DNA of 9,150 nt from Clostridia bacterium. GTDB taxonomy: Bacteria; Bacillota; Clostridia; Christensenellales; HGM11417. The position numbers and the translations under genes are program-made. Where the stretch lies: assembly GCA_028700355.1 (NCBI GenBank), contig JAQVSX010000013.1:1-9150 (forward strand). The letters are read 5' to 3'. The stretch's first letter is position 1. Each line of letters starts with the position of its first letter. A model generated the notes under the pieces. That model was given only the letters and a program-made list of their open reading frames with translations, did not search any database and was not told where the DNA came from. This document shows, in pieces, positions 1 through 5,847 of this stretch.

Positions 1-346
1 TTCCCTTATTGTTGTAAACTGCATAATATTTGCGAGGGCAGAAGCCTTTGCCTCGGCAAACAAGGTAACAGACAGCGTTATTGACGGAATAAGTATGGGA
101 CTTGGTTTTACATTAAGTTTAAGTGTTATAGGTTTTTTAAGGGAGCTTATCTCAAACGGAAGCATATTCGGTAATGCGGTGCTGGGCAGTTGGTTTCCTA
201 AAATTGCGATATTCGGCTTGCCGGCAGGCGGATTTTTAATGCTGGGGCTGCTTATGGCGGCATTTAACGCTATATATAATTCAAAGGATAAGCCACATAA
301 AAAATCGGTTAAAAGCTTACCCGAAAAAAGTGCGGAGGAAGTATAA
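1..346 (+). CDS. rnfE: Electron transport complex subunit RnfE, 5'-truncated
   Basis: This is the C-terminal 114 residues of RnfE, read in frame from base 2; the start lies outside the window. RnfE is an integral membrane subunit of the Rnf complex, which couples ferredoxin oxidation and NAD+ reduction to Na+ or H+ export. The family-typical stretch IVVNCIIFARAEAFAS opens the fragment, followed by DSVIDGISMGLGFTLSL and two more hydrophobic segments. The tail is basic and ends in EKSAEEV. The Cys in VVNC matches the conserved membrane Cys of RnfE/NqrD that, from family knowledge, helps bind a [2Fe-2S] cluster shared with RnfA. The TAA stop directly abuts the rnfA ATG, so translation is probably coupled. 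RnfE and RnfA are homologous, but the order here (this gene, then an RnfA that starts MEYFLIILGAVLVNN, then rnfB) supports the E assignment. Confidence 0.93.
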   Translation, partial: SLIVVNCIIFARAEAFASANKVTDSVIDGISMGLGFTLSLSVIGFLRELISNGSIFGNAVLGSWFPKIAIFGLPAGGFLMLGLLMAAFNAIYNSKDKPHKKSVKSLPEKSAEEV

Positions 347-934
347 ATGGAGTATTTTCTTATAATATTAGGCGCTGTGCTTGTAAATAACTTTGTACTT
401 AACAGATTTTTGGGTATATGCCCCTTGCTCGGTGTTGCCAAAAGCACAGAAACCGCATTCTGCATGGGTTTGGCTGTTATATTCGTAATGAGTATAGCCT
501 CTGTAGTTACCTATATTATTTATTTTTATGTGCTTGTAAACCTCGGTTTAGAATATTTAACGACAGTATCTTTTATACTTGTAATTGCATCGCTTGTACA
601 GATTGTAGAAATGATAGTTAAAAAATTTACACCATCACTATATAATGCGCTTGGAGTATATCTCCCCCTTATCACAACAAACTGCGCCGTAATGGGCGTT
701 GCTCTTTTAAATATCGATACAGGCGCAGAAATTGTCATTGATAATGTATTAAAGGCTTTTATTAACGGCTTTGCAAGCGGAGCAGGCTTTATGATTGCAA
801 TTGTTTTGCTTGCAGGAATCAGAGAAAAATTAGAAAGGGCACGCATACCCGCCCCGTTTAAGGGCTTTCCCATTACACTTATCACCGCATCTATAATGGC
901 TATGGCTTTTGCGGCATTTGGCGGCATTATATAA
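347..934 (+). CDS. rnfA: Electron transport complex subunit RnfA
   Basis: This is a complete 195-residue membrane protein, the usual length for RnfA. It has about six hydrophobic segments, starting at residues 3-20 and ending at 174-192. Recognisable family motifs are LVNNFVLNRFLGICPLLGV near the N-terminus, VYLPLITTNCAVMGVALLN at 104-122, and the C-terminal GIREKLERARIPAPFKG. Cys25 and Cys113 match the conserved pair that, with the equivalent pair in RnfE, is known to hold a membrane [2Fe-2S] cluster on the electron path; this assignment comes from family knowledge. The start is the ATG immediately after the rnfE stop. Its ribosome binding site GGAGG (334-338) lies inside the end of rnfE. 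It is followed 18 bp later by rnfB in the same operon. Confidence 0.97.
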   Translation: MEYFLIILGAVLVNNFVLNRFLGICPLLGVAKSTETAFCMGLAVIFVMSIASVVTYIIYFYVLVNLGLEYLTTVSFILVIASLVQIVEMIVKKFTPSLYNALGVYLPLITTNCAVMGVALLNIDTGAEIVIDNVLKAFINGFASGAGFMIAIVLLAGIREKLERARIPAPFKGFPITLITASIMAMAFAAFGGII

Positions 935-952
935 TTTTTACAGGAGCTATAT

Positions 953-1768
953 ATGAACTTTATCGATATATTAATCGGCTCGGCGTTTTTGCTTTTTTTA
1001 GGAGCGCTGCTTGCCACTTTAATAGTAATAATATCTAAAAAATTAGCGGTAGAAAAAAACGCTCAGTTAGAAGAAATAAGAAACCATTTAAGCGGAGCAA
1101 ATTGCGGCGCATGCGGCTTTGCGGGCTGTGATGCCTTTGCCGAAGCGTTATACAATAAAAAAATAACTATAAATGATTGTCCTATAACCTCAAAGCAGAA
1201 AAAGGATGAAATTAATATCATATTAGGATTAAGCGGCGAAAACAGCCAAAAAAGCGAAAAAACCTATGCTATTGTACATTGCAACGGCGGAAACGCTTGC
1301 AGGGATAAATTTGATTATCACGGATACGGAGACTGTAAGACGGCGGAATTGATTGCAGGCGGAAGAAAGGCTTGTTATACGGGTTGTTTAGGGCAGGGAA
1401 CCTGCGTCGACAAATGCCCTAACTATGCAATAGAAGTAAACGATAAAGGCTATTCTCAGGTTTACAGGGAGTATTGCACATCTTGCGGTCTTTGCATTAC
1501 AAACTGCCCAAAATCAATTATTAAGAGAATTCGGGCATCTGCAAAGGTTTATTGCGCTTGTTCTAACCACGATAAAGGCAAGGAAGTCAGCTCGGTATGC
1601 AAAAACGGCTGCATAGCCTGCGGAATTTGCGCAAAGAATTGCCCCGAAAAAGCAATAACTATAATCGACAATCTGCCGGTATTTGATTACGACAAATGCA
1701 GCGGCTGTGGGATATGCGTTAAGAAATGCCCTACGCACTGCATAAAGGAAATAGACAAAATAAATTGA
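953..1768 (+). CDS. rnfB: Electron transport complex subunit RnfB (polyferredoxin)
   Basis: This 271-residue subunit accepts electrons from reduced ferredoxin and passes them into the Rnf complex. An N-terminal membrane anchor (about residues 5-27) is followed by the 4Fe-4S domain typical of RnfB, with Cys51, 54, 59 and 76 in ANCGACGFAGC...DCP. A linker with Cys110, 116 and 128 comes next. Ferredoxin-type motifs then follow: Cys141/145/151/155, Cys175/178/181/185, Cys220/223/226/230 and Cys249/252/255/259, most of them ending in CP. Further Cys at 201, 203 and 216 resemble the extra cysteines of clostridial RnfB. The start ATG has an AGGAG-type site at 942-946. It is the last gene of the operon: no + strand gene follows for 322 bp and a weak hairpin lies downstream. 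The several ferredoxin repeats fit the long clostridial form rather than the shorter proteobacterial one. Confidence 0.97.
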   Translation: MNFIDILIGSAFLLFLGALLATLIVIISKKLAVEKNAQLEEIRNHLSGANCGACGFAGCDAFAEALYNKKITINDCPITSKQKKDEINIILGLSGENSQKSEKTYAIVHCNGGNACRDKFDYHGYGDCKTAELIAGGRKACYTGCLGQGTCVDKCPNYAIEVNDKGYSQVYREYCTSCGLCITNCPKSIIKRIRASAKVYCACSNHDKGKEVSSVCKNGCIACGICAKNCPEKAITIIDNLPVFDYDKCSGCGICVKKCPTHCIKEIDKIN

Positions 1769-1813
1769 TAAAAGCTATGCTCTGTCCCCTGCTGAAATCA
1801 CAATGTTTATTAT

Positions 1814-1822
1814 TGGTATAAT
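1814..1822 (+). promoter_or_regulatory. Extended -10 promoter-like site upstream of a hairpin
   Basis: TGGTATAAT is a full extended -10 element. I see no good -35 at the right distance. Transcription from here would start near 1829 and meet the hairpin at 1875-1900, giving a short RNA, or would run on to ppx. In such AT-rich DNA a chance match is quite possible. Confidence 0.25.
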
Positions 1823-1874
1823 ATGTTTATAATATTAATATTAAGCTATTGAATTAATAAAATAAATCATTCTT

Positions 1875-1909
1875 TAAAAACCTTAAATATAAGGTTTTTA
1901 TTTAATGTT
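1875..1909 (+). terminator. Weak AU-rich hairpin, possible rnf operon terminator
   Basis: Arms at 1875-1884 and 1891-1900 are perfectly complementary over 10 bp (core AAAAACCTT / AAGGTTTTT) around a 6-base loop (AAATAT). T-rich sequence follows. Only two G:C pairs are present in the stem, so termination efficiency is uncertain. The repeat is symmetrical and could act on both strands. It is the only hairpin seen between rnfB and ppx, so it is the best candidate for the end of the rnf transcript. Confidence 0.5.
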
Positions 1910-1984
1910 TTTTATCATTATAAAGTAAATATATTAATATAACTAAAAAAACTGTATATAATGCACAAAAAATATTATTTGCTA

Positions 1985-2013
1985 TATACAAAGCTTAATT
2001 TATGTGTTATAAT
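1985..2013 (+). promoter_or_regulatory. Candidate ppx promoter (extended -10)
   Basis: TGTTATAAT at 2005-2013 is an extended -10 with a perfect TATAAT. TATACA at 1985-1990, 17 bp upstream of the hexamer, matches the -35 consensus at four of six positions. Transcription would start near 2020, leaving about 70 bases of leader. A second option using TTGAAT at 2023-2028 is weaker. Confidence 0.45.
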
Positions 2014-2021
2014 CAAAAAAA

Positions 2022-2057
2022 TTTGAATATAATTATAGTTTGAATATATTATTATAG
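2022..2057 (+). repeat. Tandem direct repeat in the ppx leader
   Basis: Copy 1 (2022-2038, 17 bases) and copy 2 (2039-2057, 19 bases) both begin TTTGAATATA and end ATTATAG. They differ only by a two-base insertion in copy 2. They abut exactly and lie just upstream of the ppx ribosome binding site. Low sequence complexity limits their significance. Confidence 0.5.
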
Positions 2058-2072
2058 ATTGATTTAATTATA

Positions 2073-2080
2073 AAGGTAGG
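2073..2080 (+). promoter_or_regulatory. ppx ribosome binding site that decides a TTG start
   Basis: AAGGTAGG lies 10 bases before TTG 2091. An in-frame stop (TGA 2082-2084) excludes any longer form of ppx. The out-of-frame ATG at 2081 directly touches this site, so it is badly spaced for initiation. Confidence 0.6.
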
Positions 2081-2090
2081 ATGAAACAAC

Positions 2091-3605
2091 TTGAAAAAAA
2101 TTGCTATTATTGACATTGGGTCTAACAATGCCCGCCTTGTTATTGTTAACATATTAGAAGGCGGCTATTTTATGGTACTTGACGAACTTAAAGAATCTGT
2201 CAGATTAGGACAGAATATGGAAAGAGACAGCTTTTTAAAGCCTGCAAGAGTTGCGCAAACAATAAAAACATTAAAAATGTTCAGAAGATTGTGCGATTCG
2301 TATAATGTCGAAAAAATAATTGCCGTCGGCACTTCTGCAGTAAGACGGGCAAAAAACCAAAGAAGTTTTTTAGATGAAGTTCAAGTAACCTGCGGCATTA
2401 AAATTAAGGTGCTTACCGCTGAAGAGGAGGCCCGCCTTGTTTATCACGGCGTGATAAATTCTATGGATATTCCTAAGGGTTTAATACTTGAAATTGGCGG
2501 CGGAAGCACAAAAATAATTTATTATATAAGGCGTAACATTATAGCCTTTGAAACCTTGCCATTTGGCGCTGTAACGCTTACCGATTTGTTTGCAACCGAT
2601 AATCTTTCACCGCAGGAACAAGCGCTTAAAATTGAGGAATTTTTTACCGAGCAGCTTAAAAAATTAACTTGGCTTAAAGAGATAGACCCCGACACCCGCC
2701 TTATAGGTGTAGGTGGCTCTTTCCGTAACCTTGGCAAAATAAGCAGAAAAGTTAAAAAATATCCTTTGGAAATGGCGCATAATTATGTACTACCCACCGA
2801 AGAATTTGTCAATATTTACGATATGATTAAGGTACTCGATATTGACAAGAAAATGAAAGTACGGGGTTTGTCGTCGGGCAGAGCGGATATCATACCCAGT
2901 GCGTTTGCGCAAATAAAGGCGTTTACAGATTATGTTCAAATCCCCGAGATAACAATCAGCGGATGCGGCCTGAGGGAAGGCATTATGTTTAATTACTCCT
3001 CCCCCATTACTTTGGAAAAACCTATTTCAGATGTACTGACTCACAGTTTAAATACACTGATTTCTTATTATTATATTAACTCCTCTCATGTAGAGCATGT
3101 TACAGATTTGTCTGTACAGCTTTTCAAACAGCTCCGGGTGCTGCATAAATTTCCAAGACAGCTGCTTAAAATATTAAAAATAGCGTCAATGCTGTACGAC
3201 TGCGGCAAGAGAATTAAATATTATAATTATCACAGACATTCTTATTACAATATACTTAACTCTAATTTATACGGCGTATCGCACAGGGATTTAACGCTTG
3301 CTGCATTTGTGGTTTTTGCTCATAGAAAAGACGATTTAGTAAATGCCGAATGGATAAAATACAAGCACCTTATCGGTGAAGAAGATTACGATGTAGTCAG
3401 AAAGCTTGGAGTAATTCTTAATATTGCCGTAAGCCTTGACAGAAGTATGAGCGGCGTAGTAAAAACCTTAAACTGCGACCTGTTGGGAGATTCGGTAATT
3501 ATGAAAACAGAAATAGAAGGCGACGCAGTACTGGAAATTAAAAACGCCTTAGGCGCAGCGTCTGAATTTAAAAAAGCCTTCGGTAAAAATTTGGAAATAC
3601 TGTAA
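2091..3605 (+). CDS. ppx: Ppx/GppA family exopolyphosphatase
   Basis: This 504-residue cytoplasmic protein belongs to the exopolyphosphatase / pppGpp phosphohydrolase family, which cleaves phosphate from polyphosphate or pppGpp; sequence alone does not separate the two activities. The N-terminal ASKHA-type phosphatase part covers about residues 1-300. It shows DIGSNNARLVI (8-18), VGTSAVRRAKN (79-89), TAEEEARLVYHG (109-120, with the catalytic Glu region), EIGGGST (134-140), GVGGSFRNLGKI (206-217) and GLSSGRADIIPSA (259-271). A C-terminal HD-like region (about 315-450) follows. Its usual HD pair is replaced by Tyr369-Asp370 in MLYDCGK, while His383, His398 and His411 in RHSYY, SHRD and AHRK remain. 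The start is TTG, forced by a stop at 2082-2084. It appears monocistronic, with a strong terminator directly after it. A role in polyphosphate or stringent-response metabolism is inferred from the family. Confidence 0.9.
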   Translation: MKKIAIIDIGSNNARLVIVNILEGGYFMVLDELKESVRLGQNMERDSFLKPARVAQTIKTLKMFRRLCDSYNVEKIIAVGTSAVRRAKNQRSFLDEVQVTCGIKIKVLTAEEEARLVYHGVINSMDIPKGLILEIGGGSTKIIYYIRRNIIAFETLPFGAVTLTDLFATDNLSPQEQALKIEEFFTEQLKKLTWLKEIDPDTRLIGVGGSFRNLGKISRKVKKYPLEMAHNYVLPTEEFVNIYDMIKVLDIDKKMKVRGLSSGRADIIPSAFAQIKAFTDYVQIPEITISGCGLREGIMFNYSSPITLEKPISDVLTHSLNTLISYYYINSSHVEHVTDLSVQLFKQLRVLHKFPRQLLKILKIASMLYDCGKRIKYYNYHRHSYYNILNSNLYGVSHRDLTLAAFVVFAHRKDDLVNAEWIKYKHLIGEEDYDVVRKLGVILNIAVSLDRSMSGVVKTLNCDLLGDSVIMKTEIEGDAVLEIKNALGAASEFKKAFGKNLEIL

Positions 3606-3611
3606 CAAAGC

Positions 3612-3636
3612 GGGGAGAAAACTCTCCCCTTTTTTT
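3612..3636 (+). terminator. Rho-independent terminator of ppx
   Basis: A 7-bp GC-rich stem (GGGGAGA at 3612-3618, TCTCCCC at 3623-3629) has a 4-base loop and is followed by seven T (3630-3636). It begins seven bases after the ppx stop. Confidence 0.92.
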
Positions 3637-3654
3637 GTAAAACTTCCCCCCTCG

Positions 3655-3669
3655 GCTTGCAATGCAAGC
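3655..3669. repeat. Short near-perfect palindrome
   Basis: GCTTGCA and TGCAAGC flank a single central base. It lies between the ppx terminator and the DUF378 promoter region. It could be a protein binding site or a minor hairpin. Nothing else identifies it. Confidence 0.4.
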
Positions 3670-3742
3670 ATATAAGAACTTTATTTTATAGTTAAATAAA
3701 AAATAATTTTAATATGTATTTTTTTACTCTTTCGGCACAAAA

Positions 3743-3748
3743 TATAAT
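3743..3748 (+). promoter_or_regulatory. Candidate -10 box for the DUF378 gene
   Basis: A perfect TATAAT lies in the gap before the small membrane protein gene. The -35 region is only T-rich (around 3719-3726). Transcription would begin near 3754-3756, at the left arm of the long inverted repeat. Confidence 0.4.
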
Positions 3749-3751
3749 TAG

Positions 3752-3826
3752 AATTGCAGGCATATAACTTATTTTGCAGAATACTGATGAGCTAATTTCA
3801 AAAATTATGTTTATATGCCTGCAATT
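3752..3826 (+). repeat. Perfect 16-bp inverted repeat in the DUF378 leader
   Basis: The left arm AATTGCAGGCATATAA (3752-3767) is exactly complementary to TTATATGCCTGCAATT (3811-3826), with 43 bases between (3768-3810). A G:U pair at 3751/3827 would add one more pair in RNA. The right arm ends 10 bases before the start of the ribosome binding site at 3837. The arms contain six G:C pairs, so the stem should be stable. It could be a leader stem affecting mRNA stability or translation, part of a structured RNA, or a tiny mobile-element remnant. I do not recognise a known riboswitch in the loop. Confidence 0.8.
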
Positions 3827-3851
3827 TAATAAAAAAAAGGAGTGGAAAAAT

Positions 3852-4073
3852 ATGATTACAATTATTGCGATTATATTGACTATTATCGGTTCGTTAAACT
3901 GGTTGCTTGTAGGAGTGTTCGGCTTCAACCTTGTTACATTTATTTTCGGTGCCGGCGCATTTACAGCTGTAGTATATGTCCTTGTAGGCCTTGCGGGCAT
4001 TTGGATGTTATACTATCTTGTAAGGACAAAATTTCGCGTTGATCCCATAAGGGATAATGTAAGAAATTATTAA
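3852..4073 (+). CDS. DUF378 family small membrane protein
   Basis: This 73-residue protein resembles the DUF378 family (Bacillus YuzA-like), whose function is unknown. Two hydrophobic segments (about residues 3-34 and 37-57) surround the family-typical SLNWLLVGVFGFNLVTFIFG and VYVLVGLAGIWMLYYL. The short polar tail RTKFRVDPIRDNVRNY follows. The ATG at 3852 is chosen because AAGGAGTGG (3837-3845) stands at the right distance. An in-frame TTG 78 bases upstream would add 26 polar, unrelated residues and lies inside the inverted repeat. The gene looks monocistronic: it has its own candidate promoter and leader and is followed by a strong hairpin. The family call rests on recognising the motif pattern, not on a search. 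Confidence 0.8.
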   Translation: MITIIAIILTIIGSLNWLLVGVFGFNLVTFIFGAGAFTAVVYVLVGLAGIWMLYYLVRTKFRVDPIRDNVRNY

Positions 4074-4107
4074 TACTAAGCCGAATAACGGCCGTTAATC
4101 CGGTTAT

Positions 4108-4150
4108 CAAAATCCGCACTTAGCTTTAAGTGCGGATTTTGTTTGTTAAC
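4108..4150 (+). terminator. Terminator of the DUF378 gene, possibly shared with the convergent gene
   Basis: A perfect 15-bp stem (4108-4122 with 4127-4141) has a 4-base loop (GCTT). T-rich sequence follows on the + strand. It lies between two convergent genes and ends just before the epimerase stop codon. On the - strand only four T of the stem itself form a tail, so it should work best on the + strand. Confidence 0.85.
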
Positions 4151-5009
4151 TGAATATATATGTTATACTGTTATTATATTCCTTTTCTTTTTCAAGCGTA
4201 ATGATATCCTTTTTTGCTGTAAGCTCGTCAGCCTTTCCGTAATATGAAGGCAACCCCGTCCAAGGCTCTATACAAATATAAGGCGCATATTGCACTGACC
4301 AAAGCCCCAGATAATTCATATCGGGGTAACTTATATGCACACTTTTATTTGAATAATCAGATTGCAAAGTAACGCCTTTGCAAGGGTTTTCTAATATAAT
4401 CGTTTGCGGCAGCATATTTTTGGTTTTTTCGTCAAGCAAAATTGTATCGCCGCCTTTAAGGTCAAATTTATTTAATTTACCCGTAATAAAACCTTCTTTT
4501 AACTCAAACATATTCACATCTTTTTTGCAGTCAAACTTTAATTGCCATTCGTTTATATTTTTTTCCAACGGCAAATTAAAGCCGGGGTGTGCGCCCAAAC
4601 AAAAATACATATTTTTGCCGCCTGTATTTATTACAGTAAAAACAACATTTAAACTGTTACCGCAAAGAGTATATGTTATTTTATATTCAAAATCAAACGG
4701 ATAAACTTTTTTGGTGCTTTTATCGGAACGGAAAACAAATTCAGCTTTGTTTTGACTTGTTAATACATTAAAAACACTGCTTTTAATAAAGCCGTGTATA
4801 TCCATTACATATTTTTGACCTTTGTAAACATAATAGCCGCCGTACAGCCTACCTACAACGGGAAAAAGATTTATTGCCCTGTCTTTCCAAAATTTTGGAT
4901 TGCCCTGCCAAATGTACTCGGTTTTGTCAGTCGCAATAACAGACATAATCTCCGCCCCGATGTCAGATATTGCAACGTTTAAATAATTATTGCTTAAATT
5001 ATACAACAT
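4146..5009 (-). CDS. Aldose 1-epimerase family protein (LacX-like)
   Basis: This 287-residue cytoplasmic protein has the fold and motifs of the galactose mutarotase superfamily, which interconverts alpha and beta anomers of aldoses. It most resembles the LacX-like branch. Markers are the N-terminal SDIGAEIMSVI, then IWQGNPKFWKDRAINLFPVVGRL (33-55), DIHGF (70-74), FCLGAHPGFNLPL (136-148) and CIEPWTGLP (246-254). His72, His141 and Glu248 are the likely counterparts of the catalytic His/His/Glu residues, by family analogy. The length is normal and no signal peptide is seen. AGGAG (5016-5020 on the complementary strand) precedes the ATG by six bases. It is transcribed divergently from the TetR gene, and an extended -10 site lies just upstream. 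No sugar pathway genes are adjacent, so the substrate is unknown. Confidence 0.9.
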   Translation of the reverse strand: MLYNLSNNYLNVAISDIGAEIMSVIATDKTEYIWQGNPKFWKDRAINLFPVVGRLYGGYYVYKGQKYVMDIHGFIKSSVFNVLTSQNKAEFVFRSDKSTKKVYPFDFEYKITYTLCGNSLNVVFTVINTGGKNMYFCLGAHPGFNLPLEKNINEWQLKFDCKKDVNMFELKEGFITGKLNKFDLKGGDTILLDEKTKNMLPQTIILENPCKGVTLQSDYSNKSVHISYPDMNYLGLWSVQYAPYICIEPWTGLPSYYGKADELTAKKDIITLEKEKEYNNSITYIFS

Positions 5010-5035
5010 AAAATACTCCTAAAACTTATATAAAT

Positions 5036-5044
5036 ATTATACCA
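5036..5044 (-). promoter_or_regulatory. Candidate promoter of the aldose epimerase gene (extended -10)
   Basis: Read on the - strand, 5044 to 5036 is TGGTATAAT, an extended -10 with perfect hexamer. No clear -35 is present. Transcription would begin near 5029, leaving a leader of about 20 bases that contains the AGGAG site. Confidence 0.5.
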
Positions 5045-5071
5045 TATAATATAAATTTTTGATATTTGATA

Positions 5072-5100
5072 TTGACAATACTTTAATTGTATTGTATAAT
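5072..5100 (+). promoter_or_regulatory. Consensus sigma-A promoter of the tetR-type gene
   Basis: TTGACA (5072-5077) and TATAAT (5095-5100) are both perfect and separated by 17 bp. This is the best promoter in the window. Transcription would start near 5107, about 47 bases before the ATG. An inverted repeat fills the spacer and overlaps both hexamers. Confidence 0.85.
5075..5095. promoter_or_regulatory. Operator-like inverted repeat inside the tetR promoter
   Basis: ACAATAC (5075-5081) and GTATTGT (5089-5095) are perfect inverted copies separated by seven bases. They cover the -35 end, the spacer and the first base of the -10. A protein bound here would block polymerase, as expected for an autoregulated TetR-family gene. 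That the adjacent TetR protein binds it is inference. Confidence 0.6.
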
Positions 5101-5153
5101 AATACTAATAATAAATCTTGATTTGCTTTTGAAATACATAAGGGATAAATGCT

Positions 5154-5726
5154 ATGCAGTACAAAAAGGGATATATTTATGACAGAATACTTGCGGCGGC
5201 AACAGACGAATTTGAACAAAACGGCTATCAAAACGCCGCAATAAAAAGTATTGCAGAAAATTCTAATGTAACTGTCGGCAATATATACAGGTATTTCCCG
5301 TCAAAAAAAATCCTTTTTGATGCCGTTGTAGAAGACGCATATAAAAAATTGCCCGATATGATTGAGGAAATTTACGAAAAAGAAAATATAAAATTTAATG
5401 TAAAAGACCTCGCTAAGAATATTGCCGCAAGTGTAATGAATATATATAATGTATATTCTAAACAGATATTGATATTATTTTACAAAAGCCAAGGCACAAG
5501 GTACAGCAATTTTGTTAATGAAATTACCGAATTTGTTACAAAAATGCTGGAAAAAAGGCTTTTCCCCTCCCCCGACGATAACGACCGAATAATAGCCGAA
5601 ATTATATCACACGGCTTTGTAAATAGCCTTTTTACAATATTAAAGACTAACGACAGACAAAAATTTCAATCGCTTACAGAAAGGCTGTTACTTTTATACT
5701 TTTATAATATAGAAGAAAGGCTTTAA
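5154..5726 (+). CDS. TetR/AcrR family transcriptional regulator
   Basis: This 190-residue protein has the layout of a TetR-family repressor. The N-terminal DNA-binding domain (about 8-55) contains ILAAATDEFEQNGYQNAAIKSIAENSNVTVGNIYRYFPSKKILFDAV, with the helix-turn-helix at about 27-47 and the usual GNIYRYFPSK signature. The remaining helical part (about 60-190) is the ligand-binding and dimer region, which is variable and gives no ligand clue. The ATG at 5154 is preceded by AAGGG (5140-5144). It sits 121 bp upstream of an MMPL-type exporter on the same strand and is divergent from the epimerase gene. Control of the exporter and of itself is inferred from this arrangement and from the inverted repeat in its promoter. 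Confidence 0.92.
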   Translation: MQYKKGYIYDRILAAATDEFEQNGYQNAAIKSIAENSNVTVGNIYRYFPSKKILFDAVVEDAYKKLPDMIEEIYEKENIKFNVKDLAKNIAASVMNIYNVYSKQILILFYKSQGTRYSNFVNEITEFVTKMLEKRLFPSPDDNDRIIAEIISHGFVNSLFTILKTNDRQKFQSLTERLLLLYFYNIEERL

Positions 5727-5766
5727 TCATATAATACTTAAATAATCCTTAAATACCTGCGTTATT

Positions 5767-5796
5767 AAAAAATTATATATCTATGTAATTTTTTTT
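5767..5796 (+). terminator. Possible weak terminator after the tetR-type gene
   Basis: AAAAAATTA (5767-5775) pairs with TAATTTTTT (5786-5794) around a 10-base loop, and the T tract runs to 5796. The stem is entirely A:T, so it may terminate poorly and allow read-through into the exporter gene. Confidence 0.3.
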
Positions 5797-5802
5797 GTTA
5801 AT

Positions 5803-5826
5803 AAAAGCGAATAATTATTCGCTTTT
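5803..5826. promoter_or_regulatory. Perfect 24-bp palindrome in the exporter leader
   Basis: Bases 5803-5814 (AAAAGCGAATAA) are exactly complementary to 5815-5826 (TTATTCGCTTTT) with no spacer. The palindrome ends seven bases before the AGGAGG ribosome binding site (5833-5838) of the MMPL gene. It could be a dimer-binding operator, or in RNA a hairpin with a four-base loop acting as attenuator or stabiliser. It differs in sequence from the repeat in the tetR promoter. Confidence 0.65.
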
Positions 5827-5847
5827 GAAAATAGGAGGTAATATAAT

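Larger units (their letters stand above)
1769..2090 (+). other. AT-rich intergenic region between rnfB and ppx
   Basis: This 322-bp gap has no credible coding sequence. It holds two extended -10 promoter-like sites (TGGTATAAT at 1814-1822 and TGTTATAAT at 2005-2013), an AU-rich hairpin at 1875-1900, and a near-perfect tandem repeat at 2022-2057 just before the ppx ribosome binding site. Each is listed separately. Confidence 0.6.

Noticed and set aside
526..1017. 163-codon open frame on the - strand opposite rnfA and the start of rnfB
   Set aside because: It is antisense to clearly conserved rnfA and rnfB, has no recognisable domain, and is explained as a shadow of the real reading frame.
2081..2113. 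An ATG mini-ORF of 10 codons overlapping the start of ppx
   Set aside because: Its ATG touches the ribosome binding site with no spacer, and the TTG at 2091 is better placed and begins the conserved Ppx N-terminus.
3784..3790. CTGATGA inside the DUF378 leader loop, resembling a hammerhead ribozyme core
   Set aside because: The required GAAA segment after stem II and a cleavage-site NUH next to stem III are not present in the right places. The seven-base match is most likely chance.
3749..3828. The inverted repeat in the DUF378 leader as a MITE with TA target duplication
   Set aside because: TA occurs on both sides, but one base out of register with the arms, and TA is very common here. No second copy is in the window. 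Kept only as an alternative.
3774..3851. N-terminal extension of the DUF378 protein from TTG 3774
   Set aside because: It adds 26 polar residues not expected for this family, lacks its own ribosome binding site, and lies in the inverted repeat. ATG 3852 has AAGGAGTGG.
3692..4000. 102-codon open frame on the - strand opposite the DUF378 gene
   Set aside because: It overlaps the conserved small membrane gene and its leader, and its translation shows no family features.
4378..4704. 108-codon open frame on the + strand opposite the aldose epimerase gene
   Set aside because: It is antisense to conserved mutarotase motifs and has no ribosome binding site or recognisable domain.
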